A stretch of DNA of 36,305 nt from an uncultured SAR86 cluster bacterium (GCA_902560315.1 CACELG010000003.1:1-36305), one strand, 5' to 3'. Positions 8,457 through 20,773 are shown, counted from the first letter of the stretch. Translations and numbers: made by a program. The notes: generated from the letters alone by a model not told the origin.

Positions 8457-8992
8457 AGTGCATCTAAATATCTTTTCCATTCAAACTTATTACCAGGATC
8501 TGTTTTCCTTCCAGGTGAAATATCGGAGTGGCCTGCAATACTATCCTTGTTTATTTCTGGATAACTTTTAATAATCAATCTTGAAACTTGAATCAATGAT
8601 TCGTATTGTTCGTTTGAGTAAACATCACAGTCTGTTCCTTCGAGCTCAATTCCAATTGAATAGTTATTACAATCTTTAATACCTTTATAGGATGATTCGC
8701 CAGCATGCCATGCTCTCATGTTTAATGGTACAAATTGAATAGTTTCGCCAGTTCTCTTTATATAAAGGTGAGATGATACTTTCATGTCTTGGATCTCTTG
8801 AAAATAATCATGATCAGATATGATGAGTTTATTCATAAAAAAATCTTCTACATAATTATTTCCATAAATATTTGGAGGAAGGCTAATTGAGTGAATTACT
8901 ATTAAGCTTATTTTAGAGTTTTCAGGTCTTTCATTAAAATTTGGAGAATTGACGAATTTTATATTTTTAAAAATATGGTTTTCAATTTCCAT
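8453..8992 (-). CDS. ampD: 1,6-anhydro-N-acetylmuramyl-L-alanine amidase AmpD
   Basis: AmpD is a cytoplasmic zinc amidase that removes the peptide from anhydroMurNAc-peptides during peptidoglycan recycling, and so controls levels of the AmpR inducer where that system exists. The 179-residue size is close to E. coli AmpD. Zinc ligands fit: His34 in LIVIHSISLP, His155 and Asp165 in GHSDISPGRKTDPG; a catalytic Glu is expected in IGIELEGTD (about 113-121). The substrate-recognition stretch WHAGESSYKG (about 94-103) is intact. No signal peptide is seen. It begins right after the ispH stop, and ampG starts within its stop codon. No ampC or ampR is in the window. Confidence 0.95.
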   Translation of the reverse strand: MEIENHIFKNIKFVNSPNFNERPENSKISLIVIHSISLPPNIYGNNYVEDFFMNKLIISDHDYFQEIQDMKVSSHLYIKRTGETIQFVPLNMRAWHAGESSYKGIKDCNNYSIGIELEGTDCDVYSNEQYESLIQVSRLIIKSYPEINKDSIAGHSDISPGRKTDPGNKFEWKRYLDAL

Positions 8993-9931
8993 TTATCTCA
9001 ATCCAGGAGGCATTTTAAAATAGACATTCTCAGTATCTTCACCATCCTCAATAAGCTTAGCTCCAAAATAATCTTCAAGTGATTTTGCGATTTCCATAAC
9101 TCTTGATTCTGGAGCAGATGCTCCGGCTGTAATAGCAATATTTTTACATTTTTTAATATCCTCAAGATCTAAGTCTGAAAATTCATCTATTAAAGTTGAT
9201 TTGCAACCACATTTTTCAGCAAGCTCTTTCAGTCTATTCGAGTTTGAGCTATTTTTTGATCCAACAACAATAATATAATCTGATTCAAGGGCTAGCTGTT
9301 TTACAGCATCCTGCCTGTTTTGTGTTGCATAACAAATATCGTCTTTTTTTGGAACTTCAATATTTGGAAATCTTTTTCTTAGTATATCTATTATCGCAAT
9401 TGTCTCATCAACGCTAAGTGTTGTCTGAGTAACAAGAGCAAGATTTTCATTATTCTTTATATTAATATTTAGTGCATCATTCTCATCTTGAACTAAATAT
9501 ATTGAACTATTTTCAGAATTTATATGACGGCCCATCGTACCCTCAACTTCGGGATGGCCTTCATGACCAATTAAAATAATATCTCTATTTGCTTTAGCGT
9601 GTTTTCTTACTTCCATGTGAACTTTGGTAACTAAAGGACATGTAGCATCAAAAAAATTAAGATTTCTTGCCTTGGTAGTCTCCTCTACTTCACTAGATAC
9701 TCCATGAGCACTAAAAATTACCAATGAATCATGAGGAATCTCATCAATTTCCTCTACAAATACTGCGCCCCTATTTCTTAAATCATCCACAACTACTTTA
9801 TTATGAACAACTTCATGTTTCACATACACAGGAGCTCCATATATATCAAGAGCTTTATTTACAATGTCTATAGCTCTGTCAACACCAGCACAAAAGCCTC
9901 GAGGGTTAGCTAATTTTATTTCTTTAGTCAT
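8993..9931 (-). CDS. ispH: 4-hydroxy-3-methylbut-2-enyl diphosphate reductase IspH (LytB)
   Basis: IspH catalyses the last step of the MEP isoprenoid pathway, reducing HMBPP to IPP and DMAPP with a [4Fe-4S] cluster. The three cluster cysteines are visible: Cys14 in PRGFCAGVDRAI, one in DATCPLVTKVH (about residue 96), and one in CYATQNRQ (about 200). The active-site HEVVHN and GHEGHPEVEG motifs are present. The 312-residue length is typical. Its ATG overlaps the lspA stop (ATGA). Another MEP-pathway gene, ispG, lies at the other end of the window. In many relatives fkpB sits between lspA and ispH; it is absent here. Confidence 0.98.
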   Translation of the reverse strand: MTKEIKLANPRGFCAGVDRAIDIVNKALDIYGAPVYVKHEVVHNKVVVDDLRNRGAVFVEEIDEIPHDSLVIFSAHGVSSEVEETTKARNLNFFDATCPLVTKVHMEVRKHAKANRDIILIGHEGHPEVEGTMGRHINSENSSIYLVQDENDALNINIKNNENLALVTQTTLSVDETIAIIDILRKRFPNIEVPKKDDICYATQNRQDAVKQLALESDYIIVVGSKNSSNSNRLKELAEKCGCKSTLIDEFSDLDLEDIKKCKNIAITAGASAPESRVMEIAKSLEDYFGAKLIEDGEDTENVYFKMPPGLR

Positions 9932-10384
9932 TTCAAATAATCTTTAAATTCAAAGTATATAATTAATATTGCCCCTATCGTTATAAATGCATCGGCTAAA
10001 TTAAATACAAAAAGCGAATAATTATATATTTTCAAATGCAGAAAGTCTGTTACGCTCCCATCATTAATTCTATCTAGGACATTACCAATCGCGCCGCCGG
10101 TTATAAATGACAAAGCAATTTTATTTCTATCTTTAGTTTCATTAATTATCATCCATAAAAGATAAAGAGTGATTAAGATAGTTAGTATCAATAATAAATT
10201 TGAAGCCAAATCACCCTTATTATCAAAAATTCCAAAGGCGATTCCTGAGTTGTAAATTAGTAGCAGTTCAATGAAAGGAAAAAAAGTTTTAATTGATTCT
10301 CCAAATAACAAATTATTATTTGCAAAAACTTTTGAGAATATATCTATTGATACTAGAAAAAAAATAATTAATATAAATCTATAG

Positions 10385-10413
<29 letters not shown>
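9928..10413 (-). CDS. lspA: Lipoprotein signal peptidase LspA (SPase II)
   Basis: LspA is the inner-membrane aspartyl protease that cleaves signal peptides from prolipoproteins (such as BamB, also encoded in this window) after lipidation. The 161 residues form four transmembrane helices. The catalytic aspartates are Asp123 in SVTDFLHL and Asp141 in FNLADAFI; the conserved IYNSGIAFGI (about 53-62) and GGAIGNVLDRI (about 106-116) motifs are intact. The start is one of two adjacent ATGs (10413 or 10410), both inside the 3' end of ileS, giving an overlap of up to 29 bases. It ends as ATGA with ispH. Confidence 0.96.
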
Positions 10414-13145
<2,732 letters not shown>

Positions 13146-13156
<11 letters not shown>

Positions 13157-14108
13157 TGGAATTTTGTAAAATATTTTTTGCTATCGATATATCCTCTTGG
13201 ATTTGTGATTTTAACATGTCTAAATTATCAAATTTCTTTTCATCTCTTATTTTTTCTACAAATTTGACACGTATTCTCTGGGAATAAATGTTCTCATTAA
13301 ATTCAAATAAGTGAACTTCTAATACTGGTTTTTCACCACCAACAGTTGGTCTAACACCCATATTAGCTATTCCATTTAAACTTAGATTATTTAATTTACA
13401 TTTAACTGCATAAACTCCCTTAATTGGCAATCTTTGATTAGGTAGCCATATATTTGCAGTTGGAATGTTAATCGTTCTTCCTAAATGTTGACCATGAACT
13501 ATCTTTCCAGAAAATGTATATGGTCTTCCAAGTAATTTTTCAGCATTATTAAAATTATTATTTAAGAGCTCCTCTCTTATTCTTGTACTACTTACTCTTT
13601 GGCCGTCTAAAGTTATTGTTTCGGTATTTTCTACCAAAATTCCTTTTTTCTCTCCCCAATTTTTTAATAAATCAGTATCCCCTTTTCTGCCTGCTCCAAA
13701 TCGAAAATCATCCCCTACTGTAAAGCTTACTAAATTTATTGAATCTAAAATTTGAGAAATAAAGTCATCGGGTGACATTGTTCTCAGTTTGTTATTAAAT
13801 TTTAAAAAACAAGCAAAATCTATTTTACTTTTTTTTAGAAGTTGAACTTTTTCTCTCCATGGACATATTCTTGGAGGTGGGATTTGATTCCTATCTCGTA
13901 CTTTTGAGAAATACTCTGCTGCATGAGGTTCTGTAAAAAAAACTATTGTTTTTGCATTATATTTTTGTGCATTATTTTTTATTTTTCCTAAAATTGCCTG
14001 ATGTCCTAAGTGCAATCCGTCAAAATTCCCTATTGTTCCTGATAAAAGAATATCGGGATATCTTGATTTGAATAACTTTAAGTTGTTTTGTCCTCTTATT
14101 AAATACAT
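13146..14108 (-). CDS. ribF: Bifunctional riboflavin kinase/FAD synthetase RibF
   Basis: RibF converts riboflavin to FMN and then FAD. The N-terminal adenylyltransferase domain shows GNFDGLHLGHQAIL (about residues 27-40) and the later STRIREELL motif. The C-terminal flavokinase domain starts around GRPYTFSGKIVHGQ and contains INIPTANIWLP. I start it at the ATG at 14108, one base after the murJ stop, because the sequence then begins MYLIRGQNNLKL like E. coli RibF. An in-frame TTG at 14117 inside murJ would add three residues. The 3' end overlaps ileS by 11 bases. It supplies FAD needed by SdhA and Lpd among others, but the link is only biochemical. Confidence 0.96.
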
Positions 14109-14109
14109 T

Positions 14110-15678
14110 TTAATCAAATAAAAATTTTAATGGCTTATTTAACATTAATCTTGAAATTGAAAAATAAATAATTACAGAGGCTAAGACTTCAATTGATAAA
14201 TAAAATATCCTTTCAACTTCGGTTAATTTCATAAAATCTATCTCTGAAGTATAAAAATATAAAAAAATTATCAAAAATAAGCTCGAAATAAATACGTTAA
14301 AACTAAATTTACTTACAATACTCTTTGATTTAATAAACCCATCTCTATACAAAACAATTTCTAAAGTGAATACGCTAATTATAGCTGCTAAAGAACTGCC
14401 AATTGCAATGCCTACATGTCCATAATCTAAAACAAATGCTAGATAATAATTAAATACAACATTTAAAAATAACGATGCTAAAGCAACGTACATTGGTGTT
14501 TTGGTATCCTTTCTTGCAAAAAATGCCGGAGTTAAAACTTTCATGAGCATAAAAAAGGGCAATCCAAGTGAAAATGCCATAAGGCTATAGGATGAATTTA
14601 TAACATCCATTGATGTAAAAGCGCCTCTATAAAAAATTGTACTTATCAAGTCTTCTGCACAGAAAAACAAACCTATTAAAGATGGTAATCCAATATATAA
14701 AACAAATTTTTGACCCTTTTGTATTCCTGAAATGAATTTATCTTTTTCATGATTAAGATCAAATTTTGATAGCGTTGGCAGTAAAACTGTGCCAATTGCA
14801 ATTGCAAAAATTCCCATCGGAAATTGAATTAATCTGTCAGAAACATATAGCCAAGTTGGACTACCTGTTTCTAGTAAAGATGCAAAAATTGTGTCTATCA
14901 ACAAATTAATTTGAATGATTCCACCAGCTAAAACTGCTGGAACAATTAATCTAAAAAACTTTTTTATACCTGGGTTATTAAAATTAAGCTTTGGAATTGG
15001 TAATCTATTTATACTCCTTAAAGGTAAAATTTGAATTAGCAGCTGTGCTATACCTGCTAACAATACTCCCCATGCAAGAACATAAATAGGCATTTCGTAC
15101 TTTGGCGCAATTGCCACTGCAGCAATTATTAGGGATAAATTAAAAAAAACAGGTGTATATGCTGGAATTGAAAATCTCTTATGAGTATTTTGAATCCCAC
15201 CTGCAAAGGCTACAAGTGAAATTAAAGCAAGATATGGAAACATTATTCTCAAAACATTAATTGCCAAATCTTTTTTTACAGAATCAAAATAGAAGCCAGG
15301 AGCAAAAATAAAGATAAACATTGGAGCAAAAATTAAAACCAATAAAGTAAAAACAAATAATGAACTGATTAAAATGCCCGCAAGGGAGTTTAAAAATTCA
15401 TATGTATCATTTTTATTGTTAGCTTTTTCAAAATCGCTATATATTGGTATAAATGCTTGGTTGAATGCTCCTTCTGCAAAAAATCTTCTAAATAAATTTG
15501 GTATCTTCAAACAAATTACAAAAATATCATGAAATATTGATGCTCCAAGAAGATTTGTTGTTGATATATCTCTTATTAAACCAAAAAATCTAGATATTCC
15601 TGTTCCAGAAATAACCTTTCTAAGGCTTGAAAATAATCCCTCAGATGAATCTGAAATTAATTTATTATTTTTGTTCAA
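14110..15678 (-). CDS. murJ: Lipid II flippase MurJ
   Basis: MurJ flips lipid II across the inner membrane for peptidoglycan synthesis. This 522-residue protein has about 14 transmembrane helices and the family features: [21 protein letters not shown] near the N-terminus in shortened form ([13 protein letters not shown]), [20 protein letters not shown]-type sequence around residues 64-83, and [13 protein letters not shown]. The only canonical start is a TTG at 15678 inside the end of msrB (14-base overlap); a stop codon lies two codons further upstream and no ATG occurs before the first membrane segment. It is followed almost directly by ribF. Confidence 0.95.
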   Translation of the reverse strand: MNKNNKLISDSSEGLFSSLRKVISGTGISRFFGLIRDISTTNLLGASIFHDIFVICLKIPNLFRRFFAEGAFNQAFIPIYSDFEKANNKNDTYEFLNSLAGILISSLFVFTLLVLIFAPMFIFIFAPGFYFDSVKKDLAINVLRIMFPYLALISLVAFAGGIQNTHKRFSIPAYTPVFFNLSLIIAAVAIAPKYEMPIYVLAWGVLLAGIAQLLIQILPLRSINRLPIPKLNFNNPGIKKFFRLIVPAVLAGGIIQINLLIDTIFASLLETGSPTWLYVSDRLIQFPMGIFAIAIGTVLLPTLSKFDLNHEKDKFISGIQKGQKFVLYIGLPSLIGLFFCAEDLISTIFYRGAFTSMDVINSSYSLMAFSLGLPFFMLMKVLTPAFFARKDTKTPMYVALASLFLNVVFNYYLAFVLDYGHVGIAIGSSLAAIISVFTLEIVLYRDGFIKSKSIVSKFSFNVFISSLFLIIFLYFYTSEIDFMKLTEVERIFYLSIEVLASVIIYFSISRLMLNKPLKFLFD

Positions 15679-16057
15679 AATCTAAGGAAACAGAATTAAT
15701 ACAATATCTTAAACCAGTTGGTTGGGGCCCATCATTAAAAACGTGTCCGAGGTGTGCATCACAGTTTGAGCATTTAACCTCGGTTCTATTCATCCCAAAT
15801 GAGTTATCTTCAAATTCATTTATAGAATTAGAATTAAAAGGCACGAAGAAACTAGGCCAGCCACAACCAGCGTCGAATTTAGTATCAGATTCAAAAAGAG
15901 TTTGGCCACAACAAACACATTTATAAATTCCATCTTTATTGAAATTCCAATATTTACCACTAAATGGTCTCTCAGTTCCTGATTGTCTAGTAACTCTATA
16001 ACTTTCATGATCTAAGAGCTTTTTCCATTCTTTATCACTTTTAATATGATCTGACAT
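15665..16057 (-). CDS. msrB: Peptide-methionine (R)-S-oxide reductase MsrB
   Basis: MsrB reduces the R-epimer of methionine sulfoxide in oxidised proteins. The 130-residue length is normal. The structural zinc site is formed by two CxxC motifs, CVCCGQ (about residues 47-52) and [12 protein letters not shown] (about 96-107). The catalytic cysteine is in [10 protein letters not shown] (about residue 119). [13 protein letters not shown] and GCGWPSFF are further family signatures. No signal peptide is evident, so it should be cytoplasmic. It heads the long murJ-ribF-ileS run, with murJ overlapping its end. A 9-bp inverted repeat adjoins the start codon. Confidence 0.97.
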   Translation of the reverse strand: MSDHIKSDKEWKKLLDHESYRVTRQSGTERPFSGKYWNFNKDGIYKCVCCGQTLFESDTKFDAGCGWPSFFVPFNSNSINEFEDNSFGMNRTEVKCSNCDAHLGHVFNDGPQPTGLRYCINSVSLDFEQK

Positions 16058-16091
16058 ACCTAATTGTAATTAAAAAGATACTAATTAGGTA
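16057..16091. repeat. 9-bp inverted repeat at the msrB start
   Basis: The arms tacctaatt (16057-16065) and aattaggta (16083-16091) are perfect inverted repeats separated by 17 bases. On the msrB strand the second arm (AATTAGGTA) runs into the ATG itself, so an RNA hairpin would pair the only purine-rich ribosome-binding segment and the first base of the start codon. No T run follows, so a terminator for the preceding gene is unlikely. It could be an operator, a translational control hairpin, or chance in AT-rich DNA. Confidence 0.5.
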
Positions 16092-16112
16092 GGAAATGAA
16101 TATGTATTGATG

Positions 16113-16505
16113 TTAAGCAGATGATATATTCTGATTATATAAAGAATTGGTATATTTTAAAAAATCTTGAATAAGGGTTTCAGTAGGTTTATAAATTCTT
16201 CTTCTTTTATCAACAGACGATGCATTTTCATCAATATATCCAAGAGCAACTGCCTGTTTTAATATTTGCAAACGCTTGATTCTAGAGGCATACTTTTTTG
16301 GGACTAGTGATATGGCATATTCTTGCGACATTTCATTCTCTTCTAAATGTTCCCACATAAAACTCATTAAAAAATAAAATCTATAGGTGTCTGCCTGAAA
16401 GAAGTTTAATGACTCTGGATTGTTTGGGTTATCCAACGTTTGTTTTAAAATAGTTTGAATAACACTTCTAGCATTAGATATTGATTGTATTTCACTACTA
16501 TTCAT
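16113..16505 (-). CDS. Small hypothetical protein with MarR-like winged-helix pattern
   Basis: A 130-residue soluble protein that I cannot assign to a named family. The second half (about residues 70-122) looks like a winged helix: a recognition-helix-like YASRIKRLQILKQAVALGYI, a wing-like loop with SSVDKRRRIYKPT, and a final helix with TETLIQDFLKYTNSL. This spacing (R.L..L...GYI, then D.RRR.Y.PT) is that of MarR-type regulators. The first half is helical (SVIQTILKQTL, FYFLMSFMWEHLEE). The ATG follows a Shine-Dalgarno GAGGAAA. It has its own upstream gap of 112 bp. It precedes msrB on the same strand; whether it regulates msrB or the neighbouring divergent genes is unknown. Confidence 0.7.
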   Translation of the reverse strand: MNSSEIQSISNARSVIQTILKQTLDNPNNPESLNFFQADTYRFYFLMSFMWEHLEENEMSQEYAISLVPKKYASRIKRLQILKQAVALGYIDENASSVDKRRRIYKPTETLIQDFLKYTNSLYNQNISSA

Positions 16506-16617
16506 AATTTCCTCACATATTAAAATGACTCACTCTTATTTACATGCAATCTATGTGCCAATATTTGTATAAAATAAATACATACTAAATATAGTCAATA
16601 TTGATATATATATTTAG

Positions 16618-17280
16618 TTAATGAGTATCGTCTGGATATATAATGCTTTTTAGCCAATTTAAAAATGAATTATCATTTAATGTGTATTTATCTAGCATAT
16701 CAAAATCATGTGCTAATTTTTTTGGATCTTTAAAGAAATCCTCTCTCGTATTAAATTCTTCGTTATTAAGTTCTTTTACAAGTTTAGCTGGGTTTCCAGC
16801 AAAGATTGTATTATGTGGCACATCTTTTGTAACTACGGCTCCAGCGCCAATAATACTATTTTTTCCAATAGTTACACCCTTACATATTATTGCACTGTCA
16901 CCTACCCAAACATTGTCTTCAAGAATTACTGGTTTTGTTTGACCAACTGGCTCTGCTCTATCATAGATTCCATGCCAATCTGCATCAGAAATATATACAC
17001 CATGTGCAATCATGCAAGCATCACCAATTTTAATTTTCTCTGCGGCCATGATTCTTACACCAGGAGTAATTAAAGAATATTTTCCAATAATTATTTCCCC
17101 TTTATGCTCACCAATGTTCCATGAAGTTAATTTAACCTCAGCATCTCTTGCTCCAATAATTGTTGGGTAGTCACCTATACTTACGTTATAACCAAAAACT
17201 TTTATATATCTTGGTTTAAAGTATGCGCCACCCTTACCTAAATACTTAAACTGAGGTTTTAGGAAATGCCTAACATACAA
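16618..17280 (-). CDS. Hexapeptide-repeat (left-handed beta-helix) acyltransferase
   Basis: A 220-residue member of the xenologous/maltose-type O-acetyltransferase group. Isoleucine-rich hexapeptide coils run from about residue 50 to 175 (GEIIIGKYSLITPGVRI, EKIKIGDACMIAHGVYI, PVILEDNVWVGDSAIICKG, VTIGKNSIIGAGAVVTKDV), ending with the usual FAGNPAKLVKEL. The ADWHGIYDR segment (about 107-115) likely carries the catalytic histidine. Acetyl-CoA is the probable donor; the acceptor is unknown (perhaps a cell-surface sugar). The listed start is a TTG at 17280 without a Shine-Dalgarno. The frame stays open for 36 more codons upstream with protein-like sequence (RPYWLKK.ATKLNKLYVR), and an ATT at 17337 has a GGAG seven bases before it, so the true gene may be longer. 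No glycan gene cluster surrounds it. Confidence 0.85.
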   Translation of the reverse strand: MYVRHFLKPQFKYLGKGGAYFKPRYIKVFGYNVSIGDYPTIIGARDAEVKLTSWNIGEHKGEIIIGKYSLITPGVRIMAAEKIKIGDACMIAHGVYISDADWHGIYDRAEPVGQTKPVILEDNVWVGDSAIICKGVTIGKNSIIGAGAVVTKDVPHNTIFAGNPAKLVKELNNEEFNTREDFFKDPKKLAHDFDMLDKYTLNDNSFLNWLKSIIYPDDTH

Positions 17281-17398
17281 TTTATTTAATTTAGTAGCAT
17301 ATTTCTTAAGCCAATATGGTCGATTATCTTTTCTAATAAAAATTCTCCAAATTAATTTTTTTACTATGATAAAGTAGCAAAAATATTTCTAATTAAAA

Positions 17399-18781
17399 TT
17401 GAATAACAAATATATTATAGAATTTAAACAGCTTATAAAGATAGGTGTACCAATTTTTGGTTCTCAAATGTCGTATATGCTTATGGGAGCGACAGATGTT
17501 ATTGTTGCTGGAAGAGCCAGTGCAAATGATCTAGCAGGTTTAGCATTAGGCACCGCATTTGGTAATGCTATTTGGTTTTTTATTTCAGGAGTCATTTTTT
17601 CTGTAACGCCAATAATTGCACAGTTATATGGTGCTAAAAAGTTTATAGAAATAGGTAAAAAATTAAGAGAGATATTATGGATTGCTCTTTTCTTGTGTAT
17701 TGTAATTGTCTTAATATTTACAAATCTAGATTTGATATTAGACCAACTACCTACCAACAAAGGAATCACAAAAATATCAGGCGACTATCTTAAAGCAGTT
17801 TCAATTGGAACAGCCTGCTTTACTATTTATACATGCTTGAGATGTTATAGCGAAGGAATGACGCTGACCAGGCCAATATTTGTAATTGCCTTTTTTGGAA
17901 TGATATTAAATATTCCATTAGATATAATTTTTGTATATGGACTGTTTGGAATGCCTGCGCTTGGAGGTGTTGGTTGCGGAATAGCTACTTCAATTATTGG
18001 TTTTTTAATGATGGTCGTTTTGATTATTTATATTAATTTTTCTAAAAATTATAAGCACACTAAACCATTTTCAGAGTTCACTCCATTTTCATTTGAAACG
18101 ACTAAAGAAGTTTTCAAACTAGGTTTACCAATTGGTATGGGAATATTTTTTGAACTAAGTATGTTTTCTGGAGCTGCAATAATTTTGAGTGTTTTTGGTG
18201 AGATAGTTGTAGCTGGACATACCGTTGCAATTAATATTGCAAGTTTATTTTTTATGGTTCCTCTTTCAATTGGATTAGCTGCCGCAACAAGAGTTGGAAA
18301 CCTTATAGGTGAAGAAAATCCATTTCAAGCTCAATTTGCTGCATATTCTGCTATATATTTATGTTCTTTTACAGCATTAATAAACAGCATAATAATATTA
18401 GTATTTGGTTCATATATTGTTAGCCTGTATACAACAGAGATTCCAGTAAAAGAGCTTGCTATAGCTTTAACTTTATTTGCAGCAATATTTCAATTACCTG
18501 ATGGAGTTCAAATGGGTGCTTTAGGCAGCCTTAGAGGTTACAAAGATACATTTGCACCAATGATATTATTATTCATATCTTTCTGGATTTTTGCTATGCC
18601 AATTGGATACTTTCTAACAAATTATGGTTTTAATGACCCTCTCGAAGCAAAAGGAATGTGGTATGGAATGATTATAGGTTTAACCATTTTTTCTTTCTTA
18701 GTTATATCCAGACTTAGGTGGATTATAAAAAAAACTCTAAAGTTTAAGATTTCAGAATCTCATCAACTTTTGAACCAATAG
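17399..18781 (+). CDS. MATE family multidrug/sodium efflux transporter (NorM-like)
   Basis: An inner-membrane exporter of 460 residues with about 12 transmembrane helices in two homologous halves, as in the MATE family, which extrudes cationic compounds using a Na+ or H+ gradient. Family features include [25 protein letters not shown] (about residues 14-38, quoted in part: [18 protein letters not shown]) and, in the second half, the [15 protein letters not shown] region and [11 protein letters not shown] (about 296-306). The substrate cannot be read from sequence. The start must be the TTG at 17399: a stop lies three codons upstream and the next ATG falls inside the first helix. It is divergent from the acyltransferase and its last 38 bases overlap the end of sucD on the other strand. 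Confidence 0.93.
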   Translation: MNNKYIIEFKQLIKIGVPIFGSQMSYMLMGATDVIVAGRASANDLAGLALGTAFGNAIWFFISGVIFSVTPIIAQLYGAKKFIEIGKKLREILWIALFLCIVIVLIFTNLDLILDQLPTNKGITKISGDYLKAVSIGTACFTIYTCLRCYSEGMTLTRPIFVIAFFGMILNIPLDIIFVYGLFGMPALGGVGCGIATSIIGFLMMVVLIIYINFSKNYKHTKPFSEFTPFSFETTKEVFKLGLPIGMGIFFELSMFSGAAIILSVFGEIVVAGHTVAINIASLFFMVPLSIGLAAATRVGNLIGEENPFQAQFAAYSAIYLCSFTALINSIIILVFGSYIVSLYTTEIPVKELAIALTLFAAIFQLPDGVQMGALGSLRGYKDTFAPMILLFISFWIFAMPIGYFLTNYGFNDPLEAKGMWYGMIIGLTIFSFLVISRLRWIIKKTLKFKISESHQLLNQ

Positions 18782-19616
18782 AAACTAAATTATCTGCTAT
18801 GTGAACTCCGCACTCTTTTAATTTTTTTATTTTATCTTCTGCAGTACCCTTGCCACCAGCAATAATAGCTCCAGCATGACCCATTCGCTTTCCTGCTGGT
18901 GCGGTTTTACCTGCAATATATGATATGACTGGTTTTGTTATATTACTTTTAATAAATTCAGCAGCAGATTCCTCAGCATTACCACCAATTTCGCCAACCA
19001 TTACAATAGCTTCAGTTTGATCATCTTCTTCAAATAATTTAAGCATATCTATAAAAGAGGAACCTGGAATAGGATCTCCACCTATGCCAACACAACTACT
19101 TTGTCCAAATCCTAAATCAGTAGTTTGTTTTACTGCTTCATAGGTAAGAGTTCCCGATCTAGATATAATTCCAATAGATCCAGGTTTATGAATATTACCT
19201 GGCATTATCCCTAGCTTAGCTTCTCCAGGTGTAATCACTCCAGGACAATTTGGTCCTATCAATCTTACTCCCAATTCATCTATTTGTTTTTTTATATCAA
19301 GCATATCTAAGGTTGGAATACCTTCTGTAATACAGATTATTAATTTAATACCAGCTTGTGCAGCTTCAATAATTGAGCTTTTACAGAATTTTGCTGGAAC
19401 AAAAATAATAGATGCATTTGGTTCAACTTCTTTTATAGCTTCTTCAACTGAATTAAAAACTGGTTTTTGTAAATGTATTTGGCCACCTTTACCAGGTGTA
19501 ACGCCACCCACTATATTGGTTCCATACTCTATTGATTGCTCTGAATGAAGAGTTCCTTGCGATCCAGTAAAACCCTGAACTATTAATCTTGTATCTTTAT
19601 TTACTAAAATACTCAT
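18744..19616 (-). CDS. sucD: Succinyl-CoA synthetase alpha subunit
   Basis: SucD binds CoA and carries the phosphohistidine of succinyl-CoA synthetase, which makes ATP or GTP from succinyl-CoA in the TCA cycle. At 290 residues it has normal length. The CoA-binding Rossmann segment [17 protein letters not shown] (about residues 16-32) and the phosphorylated His in [18 protein letters not shown] (about residue 247) are present, as is [12 protein letters not shown] (about 122-133). It is the last gene of the sdh-suc operon; its ATG overlaps the sucC stop (ATGA). The 3' end overlaps the convergent MATE gene by 38 bases, and no hairpin terminator is visible. Confidence 0.98.
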   Translation of the reverse strand: MSILVNKDTRLIVQGFTGSQGTLHSEQSIEYGTNIVGGVTPGKGGQIHLQKPVFNSVEEAIKEVEPNASIIFVPAKFCKSSIIEAAQAGIKLIICITEGIPTLDMLDIKKQIDELGVRLIGPNCPGVITPGEAKLGIMPGNIHKPGSIGIISRSGTLTYEAVKQTTDLGFGQSSCVGIGGDPIPGSSFIDMLKLFEEDDQTEAIVMVGEIGGNAEESAAEFIKSNITKPVISYIAGKTAPAGKRMGHAGAIIAGGKGTAEDKIKKLKECGVHIADNLVSIGSKVDEILKS

Positions 19617-20773
19617 TTCGCTAGCTCAACTGCTTTTTTAGCTGCATGAGATAAATTATTTATACTTTCAATTTTTATATTAGCTTTAGATAAAATCTTA
19701 GACCCTTTTTCAGCATTATTTCCTTCAAGCCTAACGACAACAGGTATATTTATATCCACCTCTTTTATTGCAGCAATTATTCCCTCTGCAATCAAATCAC
19801 ATCTAACAATGCCTCCAAAAATATTTACTAAAACTACTTTTACTTCGGGATCTTTTAAAATTATTTTAAAAGCCTTTGCAACTCTCTCTTGAGTTGCTGT
19901 ACCACCAACATCTAGGAAGTTAGCCGGATTACCACCAAAAAATTTAATAGTATCCATTGTGCCCATAGCTAATCCAGCTCCATTTACCATGCATCCAATA
20001 TTTCCATCAAGAGATACATAACTTAAATCACTTTTTGCAGCTTCTGCCTCTTGAGGATCTTCTTGAGACTCATCATACATATCTTGAAGTTCTGGTTGTC
20101 TATATAAAGCATTTGAGTCTATGTTTATTTTTGCATCTAAACAATGCAAATCTCCTTTCTCATTAATTACTAATGGATTTATTTCTAACAAACTGAGATC
20201 TTTTTCAATAAAAAGCCTTAAGAGATTCTCTATTATCGGCAAAAATTGATCAGTTTGTTTTTCATCTAGTTTTAAGACTTTTGCAATATTGGTAGCATCT
20301 TCAGGTAATGATTTATCTCCATAAGTTACACCCTGATAAATAATTTTTTCTGGTGCATTCTTAGCTACATCTTCAATATTTACTCCACCCTCACAAGAGC
20401 CAATAAAAACAATTTTTTGCGATTCTCTATCAATGACCGCACTAAGATATAGTTCTTTTACAATTTCAGTACACTCTTCTATGAGAATTGAGTTCACTGG
20501 TTGTCCGTCTTTATCAGTTTGATATGTGATTAAATTTTTGCCAAGCCATTTATTAGCAAATTTAACTCCCTCATTGGGGTCATCTATTAATTCAACTCCA
20601 CCTGCCTTTCCTCTTCCGCCAGCATGAACTTGAGCTTTTACAACCCACTTTGATCCGCCTATCTCATTACAAGCTTCTATTACATCTTCAGCTTTAAAAA
20701 TGATTTTCCCTTTTGAGACAGGTAAATTGTATTCAGCAAATAGAGCTTTTCCCTGATACTCATGTAAATTCAT
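19613..20773 (-). CDS. sucC: Succinyl-CoA synthetase beta subunit
   Basis: SucC provides the nucleotide-binding ATP-grasp domain and the succinate site of succinyl-CoA synthetase. The 386-residue protein begins with [19 protein letters not shown], contains the ATP-grasp segment [20 protein letters not shown] in part ([14 protein letters not shown], about residues 46-59), the metal-site region LEINPLVI (about 197-204), [18 protein letters not shown] (about 257-274), and [15 protein letters not shown] near residue 320. Start and stop overlap lpd and sucD as ATGA, so the three are translated as a tightly coupled set. Confidence 0.98.
   Translation of the reverse strand: MNLHEYQGKALFAEYNLPVSKGKIIFKAEDVIEACNEIGGSKWVVKAQVHAGGRGKAGGVELIDDPNEGVKFANKWLGKNLITYQTDKDGQPVNSILIEECTEIVKELYLSAVIDRESQKIVFIGSCEGGVNIEDVAKNAPEKIIYQGVTYGDKSLPEDATNIAKVLKLDEKQTDQFLPIIENLLRLFIEKDLSLLEINPLVINEKGDLHCLDAKINIDSNALYRQPELQDMYDESQEDPQEAEAAKSDLSYVSLDGNIGCMVNGAGLAMGTMDTIKFFGGNPANFLDVGGTATQERVAKAFKIILKDPEVKVVLVNIFGGIVRCDLIAEGIIAAIKEVDINIPVVVRLEGNNAEKGSKILSKANIKIESINNLSHAAKKAVELAK

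Noticed and set aside
16506-16617. Promoter for the winged-helix-like gene (TTGACT at 16598-16593)
   Set aside because: The -35 is good but the best -10 candidates (TTTTAT or TTTATA) need 18-19 bp spacing; it is plausible but not strong enough to list.
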